Source: Ichthyophis bannanicus (lineage: Eukaryota; Chordata; Amphibia; Gymnophiona; Ichthyophiidae). From it: a stretch of DNA of 64,000 nucleotides. The DNA lies in NCBI GenBank assembly GCA_033557465.1, contig CM066035.1:897977309-898041308 (forward strand), written 5' to 3'. Below the pieces are notes generated by a model. The model was not told the DNA's origin. It made no database searches and saw only the letters and a program-made list of their open reading frames with translations. The number at the start of each line of letters is the position of its first letter. The first letter of the stretch is position 1. Both the position numbers and the translations under genes were made by a program. Shown one piece after another: positions 53,245 to 63,116 of this stretch.

Positions 53245-53791
53245 ACACATGCTAATGACAGACACATTGCTGGCAGCTGAGAAACATCTATTGAGCAAGC
53301 TGAATCCGGACAAGCAAGACACTGGTTATTCCTCTTGCAGCTATATTTAGATTTCAACATCTGAAAACATGTACAGTAAATAAAGCTAGTCAATGAAAAC
53401 ATATAAAATGTGATACATTTTTATTGGGCTGTCAATAGATTTTGTAAATTACCCTGTCCCACTGTTGGTGGCTAAGGTTTTGGAGTAAAGATGGTAATAG
53501 AGTGATAGAGTCCAGGTGGTGAACCCCTTTTTTGAAGGCAATCTACCAAAGGTAGGTTTGAGAGAAATGAGGACAGAAACCCACCCAACCAAGTCTGGAG
53601 ATATGGAGAAGCCAAAGGAAAGTTTTGAAGAGATGTGTAACATCCTGAGTCAAGTAAAATGATCTTGTATGAGAAAAAGTCTCTTTAAATTCAATTCAAA
53701 TACTCAAGCTCACTTAAACATTTAAACATATGTATTATTTACCTGGCAAGATGGAACATGAAGTAATTAGAAAGAGTTGCTAACACACAGT
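53245..53791. other. No assignable gene or element
   Basis: I see nothing recognisable here. Confidence 0.3.
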
Positions 53792-54452
53792 GGGGGTCAT
53801 TCTGAGCTGCATTTAGCAGGGATGGACGTCCAGGTCGGACGTCCATCCCCACTAAAAGCCAGGCCCAATCCCCTGTCCAAAGGTCCCCGCATGTACTTAG
53901 GAGATGTGCGGGGAACGAGGGTGGGTGGTGGGTGGGGATGTGACCCCAGACATACAGGGCCGATCCTGAGGTCAGCCCTGTATGTCCAGGGTCACCAACA
54001 TTGACGGGACTTATTCCACCTCAGGGGTGGAATATGTCCACCTGAATACCGGGGGACGGCAGCACTGGGCCAGGTCAGTGGGGCAAGAGAGTGGAAGAGC
54101 TTCCCAGAAGTCCGACCCTACCTTTGAAGGCCATATCGGGGGTTGGGTTGCGGGGAAAGAACATTGTTGCCGGGGCCGGGGTTCGTGGCTCTTTAATGGA
54201 TCCGGGGTGCCATGGCAACATGACGCCATGGCACCGCAGCTTCATTAAGAAGCCTGGCTGAGTTAGCCAGACAAGTGGCTGGACATCTGGGGTGCCAGAA
54301 TCAGGGCACCCCCCGGACGTCCAGCCATTCTGCTGTGATTCTGCTCCCGCAGGGGCATCTAGACCGCACGGGAACAGAATTGGGTGCCTCTCCGTGCCGT
54401 CCAGATTTCTGTAGTCCAGATGGCCCAGACGTGCACCTTCAGAACGGGCCCC
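53792..54452 (+). mobile_element. Family B MITE, copy 2
   Basis: The 661-bp element begins GGGGGTCATTCTGAGCTGCA and its end in reverse complement begins GGGGCCCGTTCTGAAGGTGC. The 3-bp word AGT flanks it on both sides (53789-53791 and 54453-54455). Internal hairpins include GATGGACGTCCAGGTCGGAC followed by GTCCATC. It is non-coding. A 3-bp duplication would suit a PIF/Harbinger-type transposase acting in trans, but the ends alone do not prove it. Confidence 0.7.
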
Positions 54453-55977
54453 AGTATGTTTGTGTTTTTTTTTATTTTGATATATGCCTACTGCGCTAGC
54501 ATGCATCAATTCCATTAATGTGCGTTATTTTACTGCAGGTCTCATTTTATGCAAGTATTTTCAAACCTGCCGTATTCATCTTCAAGATTTCAAACCACTG
54601 ACATCTGTAAATACTAACACCAACTGCTTTTGTTCCTTTAGGTACCATCAGAAGGAGCAGCTATCTATCTCGGAAAAGTATTCAGGATTTCCAATTCGTT
54701 AAACACCTTAAGGCGCCTTTTAGAAAAGACACAGAGATTGGAGTGGAGATGCAGAGGTTGCGACATTCACAAGCCCGGCAGTATTTTAGAAAAGGCGCCG
54801 CTGAACATCGAGCCTTTTCTAAAATCCCGCATAAGGAGCTGTTAAAAGGCAGGCCTATGTGCCGATATGTGGAACCAGCGGAGCCATTATGCAAAGGCGC
54901 ATGCAGGAGAAAGCAACGAGGTAAACACGACCACCATATATGTCCAAGTGCTGAATTTCACGACTTATATGTGTAAGTGCCGACATGTGTATGGCGATTA
55001 TTTCGCAAGCCTGTATGCAGAAATGCAGCCAATTAACAACAGATGCCACTAAATCTACCTACTGTACTTTAACTTTTGAAGGGAAATAAACAAGGGGGAA
55101 TTAAGAAGAATAACCCCCTAATCCCTCCTCTACAGGGCTTACCAAACCAATTGCTTTTGTATAAGCTAAACATGCCAGCGAACAGGTGTAAATCGTGATA
55201 GTTACAATTTTGGTCATATATGAGTTAGACCCTATATGAAATGGGGAATACATATGTAGCTTTTTGCCCACCCAGGTCATTCCTAACCATGTACCAACAT
55301 ATCCCCGTGCAACTTCTATGTATTAAGCACATCTACATGTAAATTCAGCCCTTTCTAAAAGGGCCATTTCCACATATAAACGCCAGATTTTACAGGTGGA
55401 AATCTCATCTATGGCTTCGAAAATAACTCCTCCTATCAGATATTTTGTTTAGGTTTAAGAATTTCATGCTTTGTGTTGAATCTTGGATTTCTTGTCGTCC
55501 CAGAAAAATGTCATATATTTTATCCCAAGTCCAAGAAACTCCTTACAGGGTAAATGCATTTTATGAAAATATTCCAAATTGGTACTAATTCAGAAGGATA
55601 TTTCCTGCAGTACGGTAAGCACTTAGGCTGGGTTTCAGTGCAAGCTCTCAGTGGGGGTCCGCACAAACGATGACCACATACTAAAACCAGCTGCATGGTA
55701 AAAATCTATGGGGCAGAGATAGGGTTCAGGCAGCACTGACAGCGAGGGGTCCTTAAAGCCACCTTGAGAGGTGGCATGTAGGGCACCTGTGCTACCAGCA
55801 CAAAGGAACATGACTGTCGTCTCAAAAAATAAACCATCTGCTTGCGGAGGTGAAACCCTCAATCACATAGCTCCCCTGTATATGTCAGCCCTTCCAATAA
55901 GCATCCCCTACAATCAGCCCACTCCCTGACCAGCAGTCCCCCTTCAGCATCGCCACCACGCCCTCAGATTAGATGCC
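54453..55977. other. Unassigned; small hairpins
   Basis: A hairpin at 54783-54825 (ATTTTAGAAAAGGC and its complement) and the related GGCGCCTTTTAGAAAAG at 54712 indicate a short MITE. No gene was recognised in the rest. Confidence 0.35.
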
Positions 55978-56317
55978 TATGGGGGTTATTTTGGAAGCCC
56001 TATTCATGCTTTGGACATCTGAGAATGGGCATAGAGATATCCGAAGCATGTAGACATCTCCAGAACCATTTTAGAAGCTGGGTCTGTAGTCATCCAAGCC
56101 TGAATGGGGGGGGGGGGGGGGGGCGTGGCTGGGACATTCTCAGGAACCTGGACATCACTGCCTGATCTCAGAAACATCCTGAGTCGCGTCTTAAGTTTAG
56201 ACCTGCCGCACTTACGAATACGCTTCAGGAAAGTGCTTATTTTGGCTGAAAAGCATCCAGAGGGTGTAGAGAAGAAAGCACTCCATCAACCCCAGTACTC
56301 AGCACAATCACAATGAT

Positions 56318-56393
56318 AGTAGTGGTGGGATTTGAACTCTGGCTTCCCTGGTCCTATTTCACTACTTGAACCATTAGGCTATCCTCAAACATC
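56318..56393 (-). mobile_element. tRNA-SINE head fragment
   Basis: In reverse complement it reads GAGGATAGCCTAATGGTTCA and then AGAGTTCAAATCCCACC, i.e. box A and box B about 45 nt apart. Only the tRNA-like head is left. Confidence 0.65.
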
Positions 56394-56431
56394 CAGGGTC
56401 TAAGATGCTATTCTGAGGATGTCTACTCGTA

Positions 56432-56663
56432 AGATATGCCATATTGGGTCAGACCAAGGTCCATCAAGCCCAGTATCCTGTTCCCAACAGTGGCCAATCT
56501 AGGTCATACGTACCTAGCAGTCTCCCCAAGAGACACAGGTTCCTCAATGCTTGTATTGGGTCATAATGGTTTATGGACCTTTCCTCCAGGAACTTGTCCA
56601 AACCTTTTTTAAACCCAGCTACACTAACAACCTTTACTACATCCTCCGGTAACAAATTCCATA
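56432..56663 (-). mobile_element. CR1 subfamily A 3' end
   Basis: In reverse complement it has AACCTTTACTACATCC as its coding counterpart (ATGGAATTTGTTACCGGAGG, GTAGTAAAGGTTGT, GGTTTGGACAAGTTCCTGG). It ends GGCTTGATGGACCTTGGTCT and CCCAATATGGCATATCTTAC. Strongly 5' truncated. Confidence 0.8.
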
Positions 56664-56788
56664 TCGGGCTCATCCATTGGGTCTGCACCGGGACATGCGT
56701 TTTTGTTCAGATGTTCTGGCTTAGACATCCCAGATTACACTGGGGCATCCTTTCTAAAATGCCCCTCTAAGTGTCTTTATAAAATACT

Positions 56789-57324
56789 CAAATATAAAAG
56801 TACCCCAGCACACAGAACCTTCCGTGTAAATGAATCACTAATCATAAAAAATAAATACACTCTCTTTTTGTCGGAGTAAACATTCAAAGGAAGCAAGAGA
56901 AATACCCACTCCTCGCCGTGGTCAGTCCATTTTAATCATTTTAAATGCTTGAAAAACGTTTCGAGCCATCCATATCATCTGTGGCCTACCTTTGGGATTC
57001 CATAACTTTCACCTGATGCAGGGCCACAGATGATATGGATGGCTCGAAACGTGGCACGTTGTGTCTTCTGGATTCTCTGATGGCTGATTTTGAAGCAAAT
57101 AAGTTAAGTTTTTCAAGCATTTAAAATGATTAAAATGGACTGACCACGGCGAGGAGTGGGTATTTCTCCTGCTTCCTTTGAATGGTTACTCCGACAAAAA
57201 GAGAGTGTATTTATTTTTTATGATTAGTGATTCATTTACACGGAAGGTTCTGTGTGCTGGGGTACTTTTATATTTGGGTTTTACGGATTTTACCCGGTGC
57301 TGGGGTTTTTTTCTTGACTGGACA
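56789..57324. mobile_element. Foldback insertion with hammerhead-like centre
   Basis: The 536-bp insert is flanked by CTTTATAAAATACT on both sides (56775-56788 and 57325-57338), a perfect 14-bp duplication. Outer arms are 56789-56957 and 57109-57276, and inner arms 56956-56986 and 57022-57052. The right side alone has 57053-57108 and a 48-nt unpaired tail (57277-57324). The left half lacks the 3' part of the ribozyme-like unit, as if a second, shortened copy had been joined head to head. It contains no coding sequence. Tentatively Penelope-like. Confidence 0.78.
57010..57063 (+). ncRNA. Hammerhead-ribozyme-like motif
   Basis: Stem I CAC (57010-57012) pairs with GTG (57061-57063). The core box is CTGATGC at 57013-57019 where the last base should be A. 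Stem II is GGGCCA with TGGCTC (6 bp including one G-U) around a 13-nt loop. GAAA is complete (57046-57049). Stem III CGT-GGC-ACG is followed by TT, satisfying the UH cleavage rule. Only one core base departs from consensus, so the architecture is convincing although activity is doubtful. Confidence 0.55.
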
Positions 57325-57689
57325 CTTTATAAAATACTAGCACAAATCTGACACAAATAGTGGCTAAATTCAGACATAAATGTTAGCATGTAAAATACGC
57401 ATAGAAACTGCAACTTTGCCCACCTAAACTCCTCCCCTGAACTTACATACTCTAAAGTTTCAAACAAGCACGCATGTAATTACACCACGCATGTTTCTGT
57501 GTGTGAGGTAATTTAGTAAGAGGCCTTTTACGTGAGCATACTCGCATATATATATATATGAAAACTCCTTTAGAAAACGATCCCCTTTATCCCCGGAATC
57601 ACATTCAGTATAACGCAAGTAAAAATGAACAAACAAATTCTGGAAAATTCTAAAAATCAAAGTACATTTCCAGGTTCATTTACTCCTAG

Positions 57690-57995
57690 GGGCCTTTTTT
57701 TACTAAAGTGTACAAACTGCATGTGATGGTGATGACAGCTACTGTCTGCTAAAAGCAGTCAGCACCGTGAAAATACCATGCTAATTGCTTAACATGTGAC
57801 AGGGCTGGAACTGGGCAGATTAGGGACAGACAGTGGGCGTTGACTGCACATTGCGGATAGGGTGGGGCTAATCAGCAAACGCTAACTGTCAATGTTGCAG
57901 CTAGAGTGTATAATGTGTGGCGTTAAATGTTTCTATAGCATGGGAACACAGATGCGCTTAACGCCACGCACTGAGGTGATGTTGTGCATACGCTC
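57690..57995. mobile_element. MITE family D copy
   Basis: It starts AGGGGCCTTTTTTTACTAAA and then GTGTACAAACTGC. The interior has GCGCTTAACGCCACGCACTG and AGGTGATGTT, shared with 62646-63116. The right end is lost or merged with the surrounding inverted repeat. Confidence 0.5.
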
Positions 57996-60089
57996 TAGCT
58001 GCTAGTATTTTATAAAGACACTTAGAGGGGCATTTTAGAAAGGATGTTTTTCACAGTTTAGGCTTTAAATTTGCCTTTTCAATGACTGGCGCTGCACAAC
58101 TTTCTACTCTTCTGATTCCCAGCTCTCGGGTGACTAAAACTGTCATTGGGACAAGTTAAAATCAAGAACTATTCCTAGGCAACTTCATTCACTCCCCTCC
58201 CTCCTTGACTGTTACCCAGGAGGCTCTAATGACTGTTCAGCATCTAAAGCCACTATACTGTATATATTTTCAACCAGGAACAGTAAGAGATGCCATACTG
58301 GTCAAACCCAGGGTCCCAGCAGCCAGTCCAAGTCACAAGTACCTGGCAGGTTCCCAAAAATGTAAACAGATTCCACATTGCTTATTCCGGGATAGGAAGA
58401 GGATTTCCCTGGTCCTCTTTAATAATGGTTTATAGACTTTTCTTCCAGGAACTTGTCCAAACATCTTTTAAACCCAGCTACAATAACAGCTTTTATTACA
58501 TCCTCTGTTAACAAATTCCAGAGTTTGATTACGTGTTGAGTGAAAAAATGTTTTCTTCTATTAGTCTTAAATGGGCTATATTGCAGCTTCATTGCGTGTC
58601 CCCTAGTCTTTCTACTCTTTGAAGCAGTTAATAACTGATCTAGGTTTACACATTCCACTCTATTCAATATTTTATAGATCTCTATCACATATCCCCTCAG
58701 CTGTCTCTTTTCCAGGTTAAAGAGCCCTAACCTTTTCAGCCTCTCTTCAAAGGGGTATCCTTCCATCCCCTTTACCATTTTGGTGGCTCTTTGTACCTTT
58801 TCTAATTCTGCTATATCCTTTTAAAAATATGGCAACCCGAATTGCACACAATATTCAAGGTGCAGTCTTCACCATGGAACGATATAGAGGCATTATAATA
58901 TCCTTTGTTTTATTCTCCATTCCTTTCATTATGATACCTAGCATTCTATTTGCTCTCTTGGCCGCCGCTGCATACTGGATGGAGGGTTTTAACATGTTAT
59001 CCACAATGACTTCTAAATCCTTTTCCTGGGTGGTGGTTCCTAAAGTGGAACCTTCCATCGTGTAACCTAGGTACATAACTATACATCTATCCACATTAAA
59101 TGTCGTCTGCCATTTTGATGCCCAGTCTTCCAATTTATGTAAATTCTCACAATTTTTCACAATCCTCTTGTGTTTTACAGCTTTGAATAATGTTGTGTCA
59201 TCTGCAAATTTGATCACCTCACTTGTTGTTCCCATTTCCAGGTCATTTACGAATATGTTAAAAAGCAGCAGGCCTAGTACAGATCCCTGGGGTACTCCAC
59301 TATTACCTTTCTCCACTGGGAAAATTGACCATTTAGCCCTACTCTGTATTTTCTATCTTTCAACCAGTTCCTAATTCACAATAGTACACTGCCTCCTATC
59401 ATGACTTTTTAATTTCCCCAAAGGTCTCTCATGAGGGACCTTGTCAAAGGCTTTCTGAAAATCCAGATTCATTTTATCAACTGGCTCATCTTTATTTTCC
59501 TGTTTATTCACAGCTTTAAAAAATGTAATAGATTAGTGAGGCAAGACTTTCCTTGGCTAAATCTATGTTGGCTTTCTGCCATTAAGCCATGCCTATTTCC
59601 ATGTTTAGTAATTTTGTTCTTCATAATGGTTTCCACCATTTTGCCTGGTACAGATGTCAAGCTCATCAGTCTGTAATTTCCCGGATCACCCCGGAACCCT
59701 TTTTAAAAATTGTCATTGTATTGACCACTCTCCAATCTCAGCTACTACAGATGATTTTAATGATAGATTGCAGATTGCTAATAGTAGCTCTACAATCTCA
59801 TATTTCAGTTTTTTCAGCACCTTGAAATGTCTGCCATCCAGTCCAGGTCATTTGCTGCTCTTTAATTTAGTAAATAACTGTATTACATCTTCCTGCTTTA
59901 TCAAGATTTATTTCAATTCCTCCGATACATCACCTTTAAATATCACTTCCAGCATGGGTAAGTTTCCTACATCTACTTTAGAAAAAACTGTAGCAAAGAA
60001 TTCACTCCGTTTCTCCGCTATGACCTTGTCCTCTCTTAGTGCCCCCTTTACCTCTCTATTGAGGGAGGGCTTAATTGCATAGAGCGGTA

Positions 60090-60235
60090 GTTACAACCCC
60101 TCTAGCCACCTTACTGGGCAGACTAGATGGACCATACCGGTCTTTATCTGCCGTCATATACTATGGGGTATGTTTACAAAGCAGCGGTAGCTGCTACCGC
60201 TGCTTTGTAAACATACCAATATGTTACTATGTTTC
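60090..60235 (+). mobile_element. CR1-B tail insert carrying a perfect palindrome
   Basis: GGGCAGACTAGATGGACCAT, CGGTCTTTATCTGCCGTCAT and TATGTTACTATGTTTCT form a CR1-B tail. It is interrupted by GGTATGTTTACAAAGCAGCG and its exact inverted copy (60167-60217). Confidence 0.6.
60167..60217. repeat. 51-nt perfect palindrome
   Basis: Arms of 25 nt (60167-60191 and 60193-60217) are exact reverse complements around one central base. TATG stands on both sides (60162-60165 and 60221-60224), a possible 4-bp duplication. It would be a minimal foldback MITE. Confidence 0.85.
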
Positions 60236-60639
60236 TATTATCTAAAGGTCCAACTGGTTCTCTCACAGGTGTTTTGCTATGAGACTACTTGAACAAGTTT
60301 TTATTATGTGCATTTGCTTCCACAGGAAACTTCTTTTCAAATTCTCTCTTTTTCTGCCTTATCAGTGCCTTGCATTTAACTTTCCAGTACTTATGTTGTT
60401 TCCTATTTTCATCATTTGGTTCTTTTTTCCATTTTCTGGAGGATTTTCTCTTAGCTATAAAAGCCTCTCTGACTTCACCTTTAAACCATGTTGGTTATCA
60501 TTTGGCCTTCCTTCCACCTTTCTTAAAGCGTGGAATAACACCCAGGTCTGATATAAGCTCTTAGGGCTTGATAATCTGCTGTCTGGATCTTTGAAGGGTT
60601 ATGTGCCCATCGATGCATAGCCCTCCCCACCAACCCCTA

Positions 60640-61046
60640 AACTGGATATTCAATATTGCAGCAACGGCATTGAATATCCGGTGACTGCCGCCAGCCGGAA
60701 GCTGCCAAGGCTAACCATGCAGCAGCGATATTGGATGCTGCCCAGTTAGTTCCAGCGCCTTAAAGATAGGCTGGTGATTGCGGCTCCTGCATGGAGTTGC
60801 AGTGGCATGGCAACAGGATGCCATATCACTGCTGCTCCATGCAGGAGCCAGGCTGGGCTAGCCGGGTAAGTGCCAGGATGTCTGGGGTGCCTGAATCTGG
60901 GCACTTCCTGGATGTCCCAGCCTTATGCTGTGATTCTTCTCCCATGGGGCCGTCTAGCCCCTGCAGGAGCAGAATTGGGCGCATCCCCGGGCCGTCCGGA
61001 TATCTGGACATCCAGATGGCCCGGGGATGCACATATCTGAATTGGC
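60640..61046 (+). mobile_element. Family B MITE, copy 3 (partial)
   Basis: GCATGGCAACAGGATGCCAT, GTGATTCTTCTCCC, GCAGAATTGGGCGC and CCAGATGGCCCGG match copies 1 and 2. The left end differs (GGATATTCAATATTGCAGCA), so only the right two thirds are secure. It lies within the decayed CR1, between RT linker and ORF1. Confidence 0.6.
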
Positions 61047-61558
61047 CTCTATGTCTCTACCAAAATAAATAATCTGCTGGTAGGAGAACGAAACCCACTT
61101 GTCTGGACTGGTCTAGCATGACTCAAGAAAAGGACATTATCTGGTAAATAAAATGTCACCTTATATCTAACCTTTCATTCAGCACTATATGTTCTAACAC
61201 TCCCATCTTATTTTTTAGACTTCTAAAATTTGCATACAGGCATTTCAAAGTTTGTTTTTTGTTCATATACAGTCTGCTGTCAGATGACAGGGGTAATTTG
61301 GAATCTTTCAACTCTGATTTTTACTTAAGAGGCACCTGGGTTACTTTTACATTTATTGAACCTCTCTATCATGATGCCCTACCTTCCCTGTTTTGCTAGT
61401 ATCCTTCAAAAATACATCATTCCGAACCAGAACCATGCACTCTTAGGCAACTATCAACTTTCCTCCATTACCTAGTTTAAAAGTTGCTCTTTCTCCTTTT
61501 TAAAGGTTAATGCCAGCAGTCTGATTCCACCCTGGTTTCCTAGAATGTTGCCCAGTTC

Positions 61559-62164
61559 CTAACAAATCCGTTTCATCCACACATTGAGACCCTGGAGCTC
61601 TGCCTGCCTCTTGGGTCCTGCGTGTAGAATGGGAAGCATCTCTGAGAATGCTATCCTGGAAGTTCTGGGTTTCAACTTTCTACCTAAAAACCTAAATTTA
61701 TCTTCCAGAACCTCCCTCCCACACTTTCCTATATCATTGGTACCAACATGTACCAAGACTGCAGGCTTCTCCCCAGCACTATCTAAAATCTTATCTAGGT
61801 GGTGTGTGAGGTCCGCTACCTTTGCACCAGGCAGGCAGGTAACCAGGCGATCCTCATGACCACTAGCCACCCAGCTATCTACATACCTAATGATTGAATC
61901 GCCAACTTTAACAGCTGTCCTAACTCTTCCCTCATGGGCATTTGGCCTTGGAGACACATTTTGGTGCATGAGACTTATTACATCACTTGGGAGACAGGTC
62001 CTAGCTACAGGATCACTTCCTGCCACACCAAGGTGATGCTCTCCTTTCACATGACCTCTCTCTCTCATGGCAGCAGAAAGGTTGCCAGACTGGAGGTGAG
62101 ACTTCTCTACTACATCCCTGTAGGTCTCATCTATATATATTTCTGTTGGAAGTGGTGGGGACAA
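61559..62164 (-). pseudogene. CR1 ORF1 esterase-like remnant
   Basis: Minus-strand translation has IDETYRDVVEKSHLQSG, VKVGDSIIRYVDSWVA (Ser of the GDS block), DRLVTCLPGAKVADLTHHLD, LVHVGTNDIGKCGREVL and FLGRKLKPRTSRIAFSEMLP, close to the copy at 12590-13312. The frame stops at VWMKRIC, where a short deletion removes the segment before FVRNW. The DGLHLN block with the Asp and His is no longer in frame. Confidence 0.82.
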
Positions 62165-62378
62165 ATGCAGTGACAGAATTCAAAATGGCATGGGACAGAC
62201 ACAGTGGATCCCTGTATAGCAACAGGAGAAAATAAAAATAAACATAACTCTCTCAACTAATAGGGGTGACCTAAACGGAGCGGAGGGTACACCTACTCTT
62301 TTCGCCTTGCTGGGCAGACTAGATGGACCATACTGGTCTTTATCTGTTGTCATATAGTATGTTACTATGTTAAAGTTA
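62165..62378 (+). mobile_element. CR1 subfamily B 3' end
   Basis: GTGACAGAATTCAAAATGGC then ATGGGACAGACACAG encodes VTEFKMAWDRH. The untranslated part has AATAGGGGTGACC, GGGTACACCTACTC, and the tail GGGCAGACTAGATGGACCAT, TCTTTATCTGTTGTCATA and TATGTTACTATG. This is the clearest reference copy of the subfamily B tail in the window. Confidence 0.75.
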
Positions 62379-62645
62379 TTCAGTTGTTTAAAGTGTTAGG
62401 GGAATAGGGATACTTGAACCAATACAATTATACCTAATACTGTAATATAAGGGAAGTTTAATTTACACCCCAAAGTGAACTGCAGGACTTAATAATCTAC
62501 CTCTAAGGCCCAATAACTTCCTGATTTAGTTAATCAGTTAAATCTGAAAGTGAGTAAGATCGCCTACAGAAAGCTGTCTTGTGGTACTAAGTCCTGACTG
62601 ACTTAACAAAAACACCGAAATTTAAAATACACAGATTTTTAATTT

Positions 62646-63116
62646 ACAGCCCTTTTACTAAGGTGCGGTACGTTTTAGCACTTATTGTGCTTTTTGCATA
62701 AAAATGAACACAAGCAAAAGTCATGCACCAACTATTGGGGTTGTGAGCAGCATGTTTCCAGCAGTTACCACACAGAAAAATACCCTAATAAACAGCAACA
62801 GCATTTGCAGTTAATACAGGTGCGCTTAACACCACCCACTGAGGCAATGTTAAGTGCACCTATATTAACTGCTACATAGATATCATGCAACATTTCCTCT
62901 CCCCCACAGTAACTGCAGTATGCTCTTCACACCCATTCCGCCCCTATCTCCCCTACCAGCCCATTCCTTACCCCATCGTGTGATGTGCCGTTACCTTGAG
63001 ATTTAGCAAGCGCTCGCTGCCATGCCTGCCCGGTAACAGTTACCCTCATCCCGCCCACAGTTACCACACGTTAATTCCCATGGTAACTGCTTAGCCACCT
63101 TAGTAAAAAGGCCCCT
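62646..63116. mobile_element. MITE family D copy with clear inverted ends
   Basis: The left end GCCCTTTTACTAAGGTGCGG and the right end in reverse complement GGCCTTTTTACTAAGGTGGC are matching inverted repeats. The interior has CACTGAGGCAATGTTAAGTG and GCGCTTAACACCACCC. It is about 465 bp and non-coding. The superfamily cannot be told, because no target duplication is certain. Confidence 0.65.

Larger units (their letters stand above)
49681..53250 (-). mobile_element. L2-like LINE, nearly full length
   Basis: It runs from an upstream tandem repeat (53131-53244) through one long ORF to a TAAA-repeat tail (49681-49716) preceded by GCGGTATATAAAAGCTG. It is the best preserved LINE of its type here. 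Target duplications could not be fixed because the tail is a simple repeat. Confidence 0.88.
55978..56768. mobile_element. MITE family C with SINE and CR1 inserts
   Basis: The left end GGGGGTTATTTTGGAA and the right end in reverse complement GGGGCATTTTAGAAA are imperfect inverted repeats. The interior has an 18-G tract (56106-56123), a tRNA-SINE head (56318-56393, minus) and a CR1 tail (56432-56663, minus). Confidence 0.5.
56746..58046. repeat. 46-nt perfect inverted repeat framing a MITE pair
   Basis: CATCCTTTCTAAAATGCCCC and the following TCTAAGTGTCTTTATAAAAT at 56746-56788 (continued at 57339 after the foldback insert) are matched exactly, inverted, at 58001-58046. The block contains a family D MITE at about 57690-57995. 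The frame is probably a symmetrical element with these termini (MITE type unknown). Confidence 0.65.
58419..61300 (-). pseudogene. CR1 ORF2 (endonuclease-RT) remnant
   Basis: Minus-strand traces: endonuclease start near 61235 (MPVCKF and NKMG-like words, worn LYANARSL), linker at 60560-60280, RT N-terminal blocks at 60080-59400, and a clean segment at 59316-58855 with SGVPQGSVLGLLLFNIFVND, FADDTTLF, DLEVIVDNMLKPSIQ and MKGMENKTKDIIMPLYRSMV. The end lies at 58778-58419 (MVKGMEGYPFEERLKRLGLF, NLEKRQLRGYVIEIYKI, FKRCLDKFLEEKSINHY). Most of the endonuclease, including the GDFN and SDH blocks, is missing. Many stops occur. Confidence 0.8.
58285..62170 (-). mobile_element. CR1 LINE (subfamily A), decayed, full span
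   Basis: ORF1, the start of the endonuclease, the linker, RT and 3' end are all traceable on the minus strand in CR1 order. Later insertions (a family B MITE at 60640-61046 and a CR1-B tail with a palindrome at 60090-60235) and deletions break it. The 5' end at about 62170 abuts a plus-strand CR1-B tail. Confidence 0.82.
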
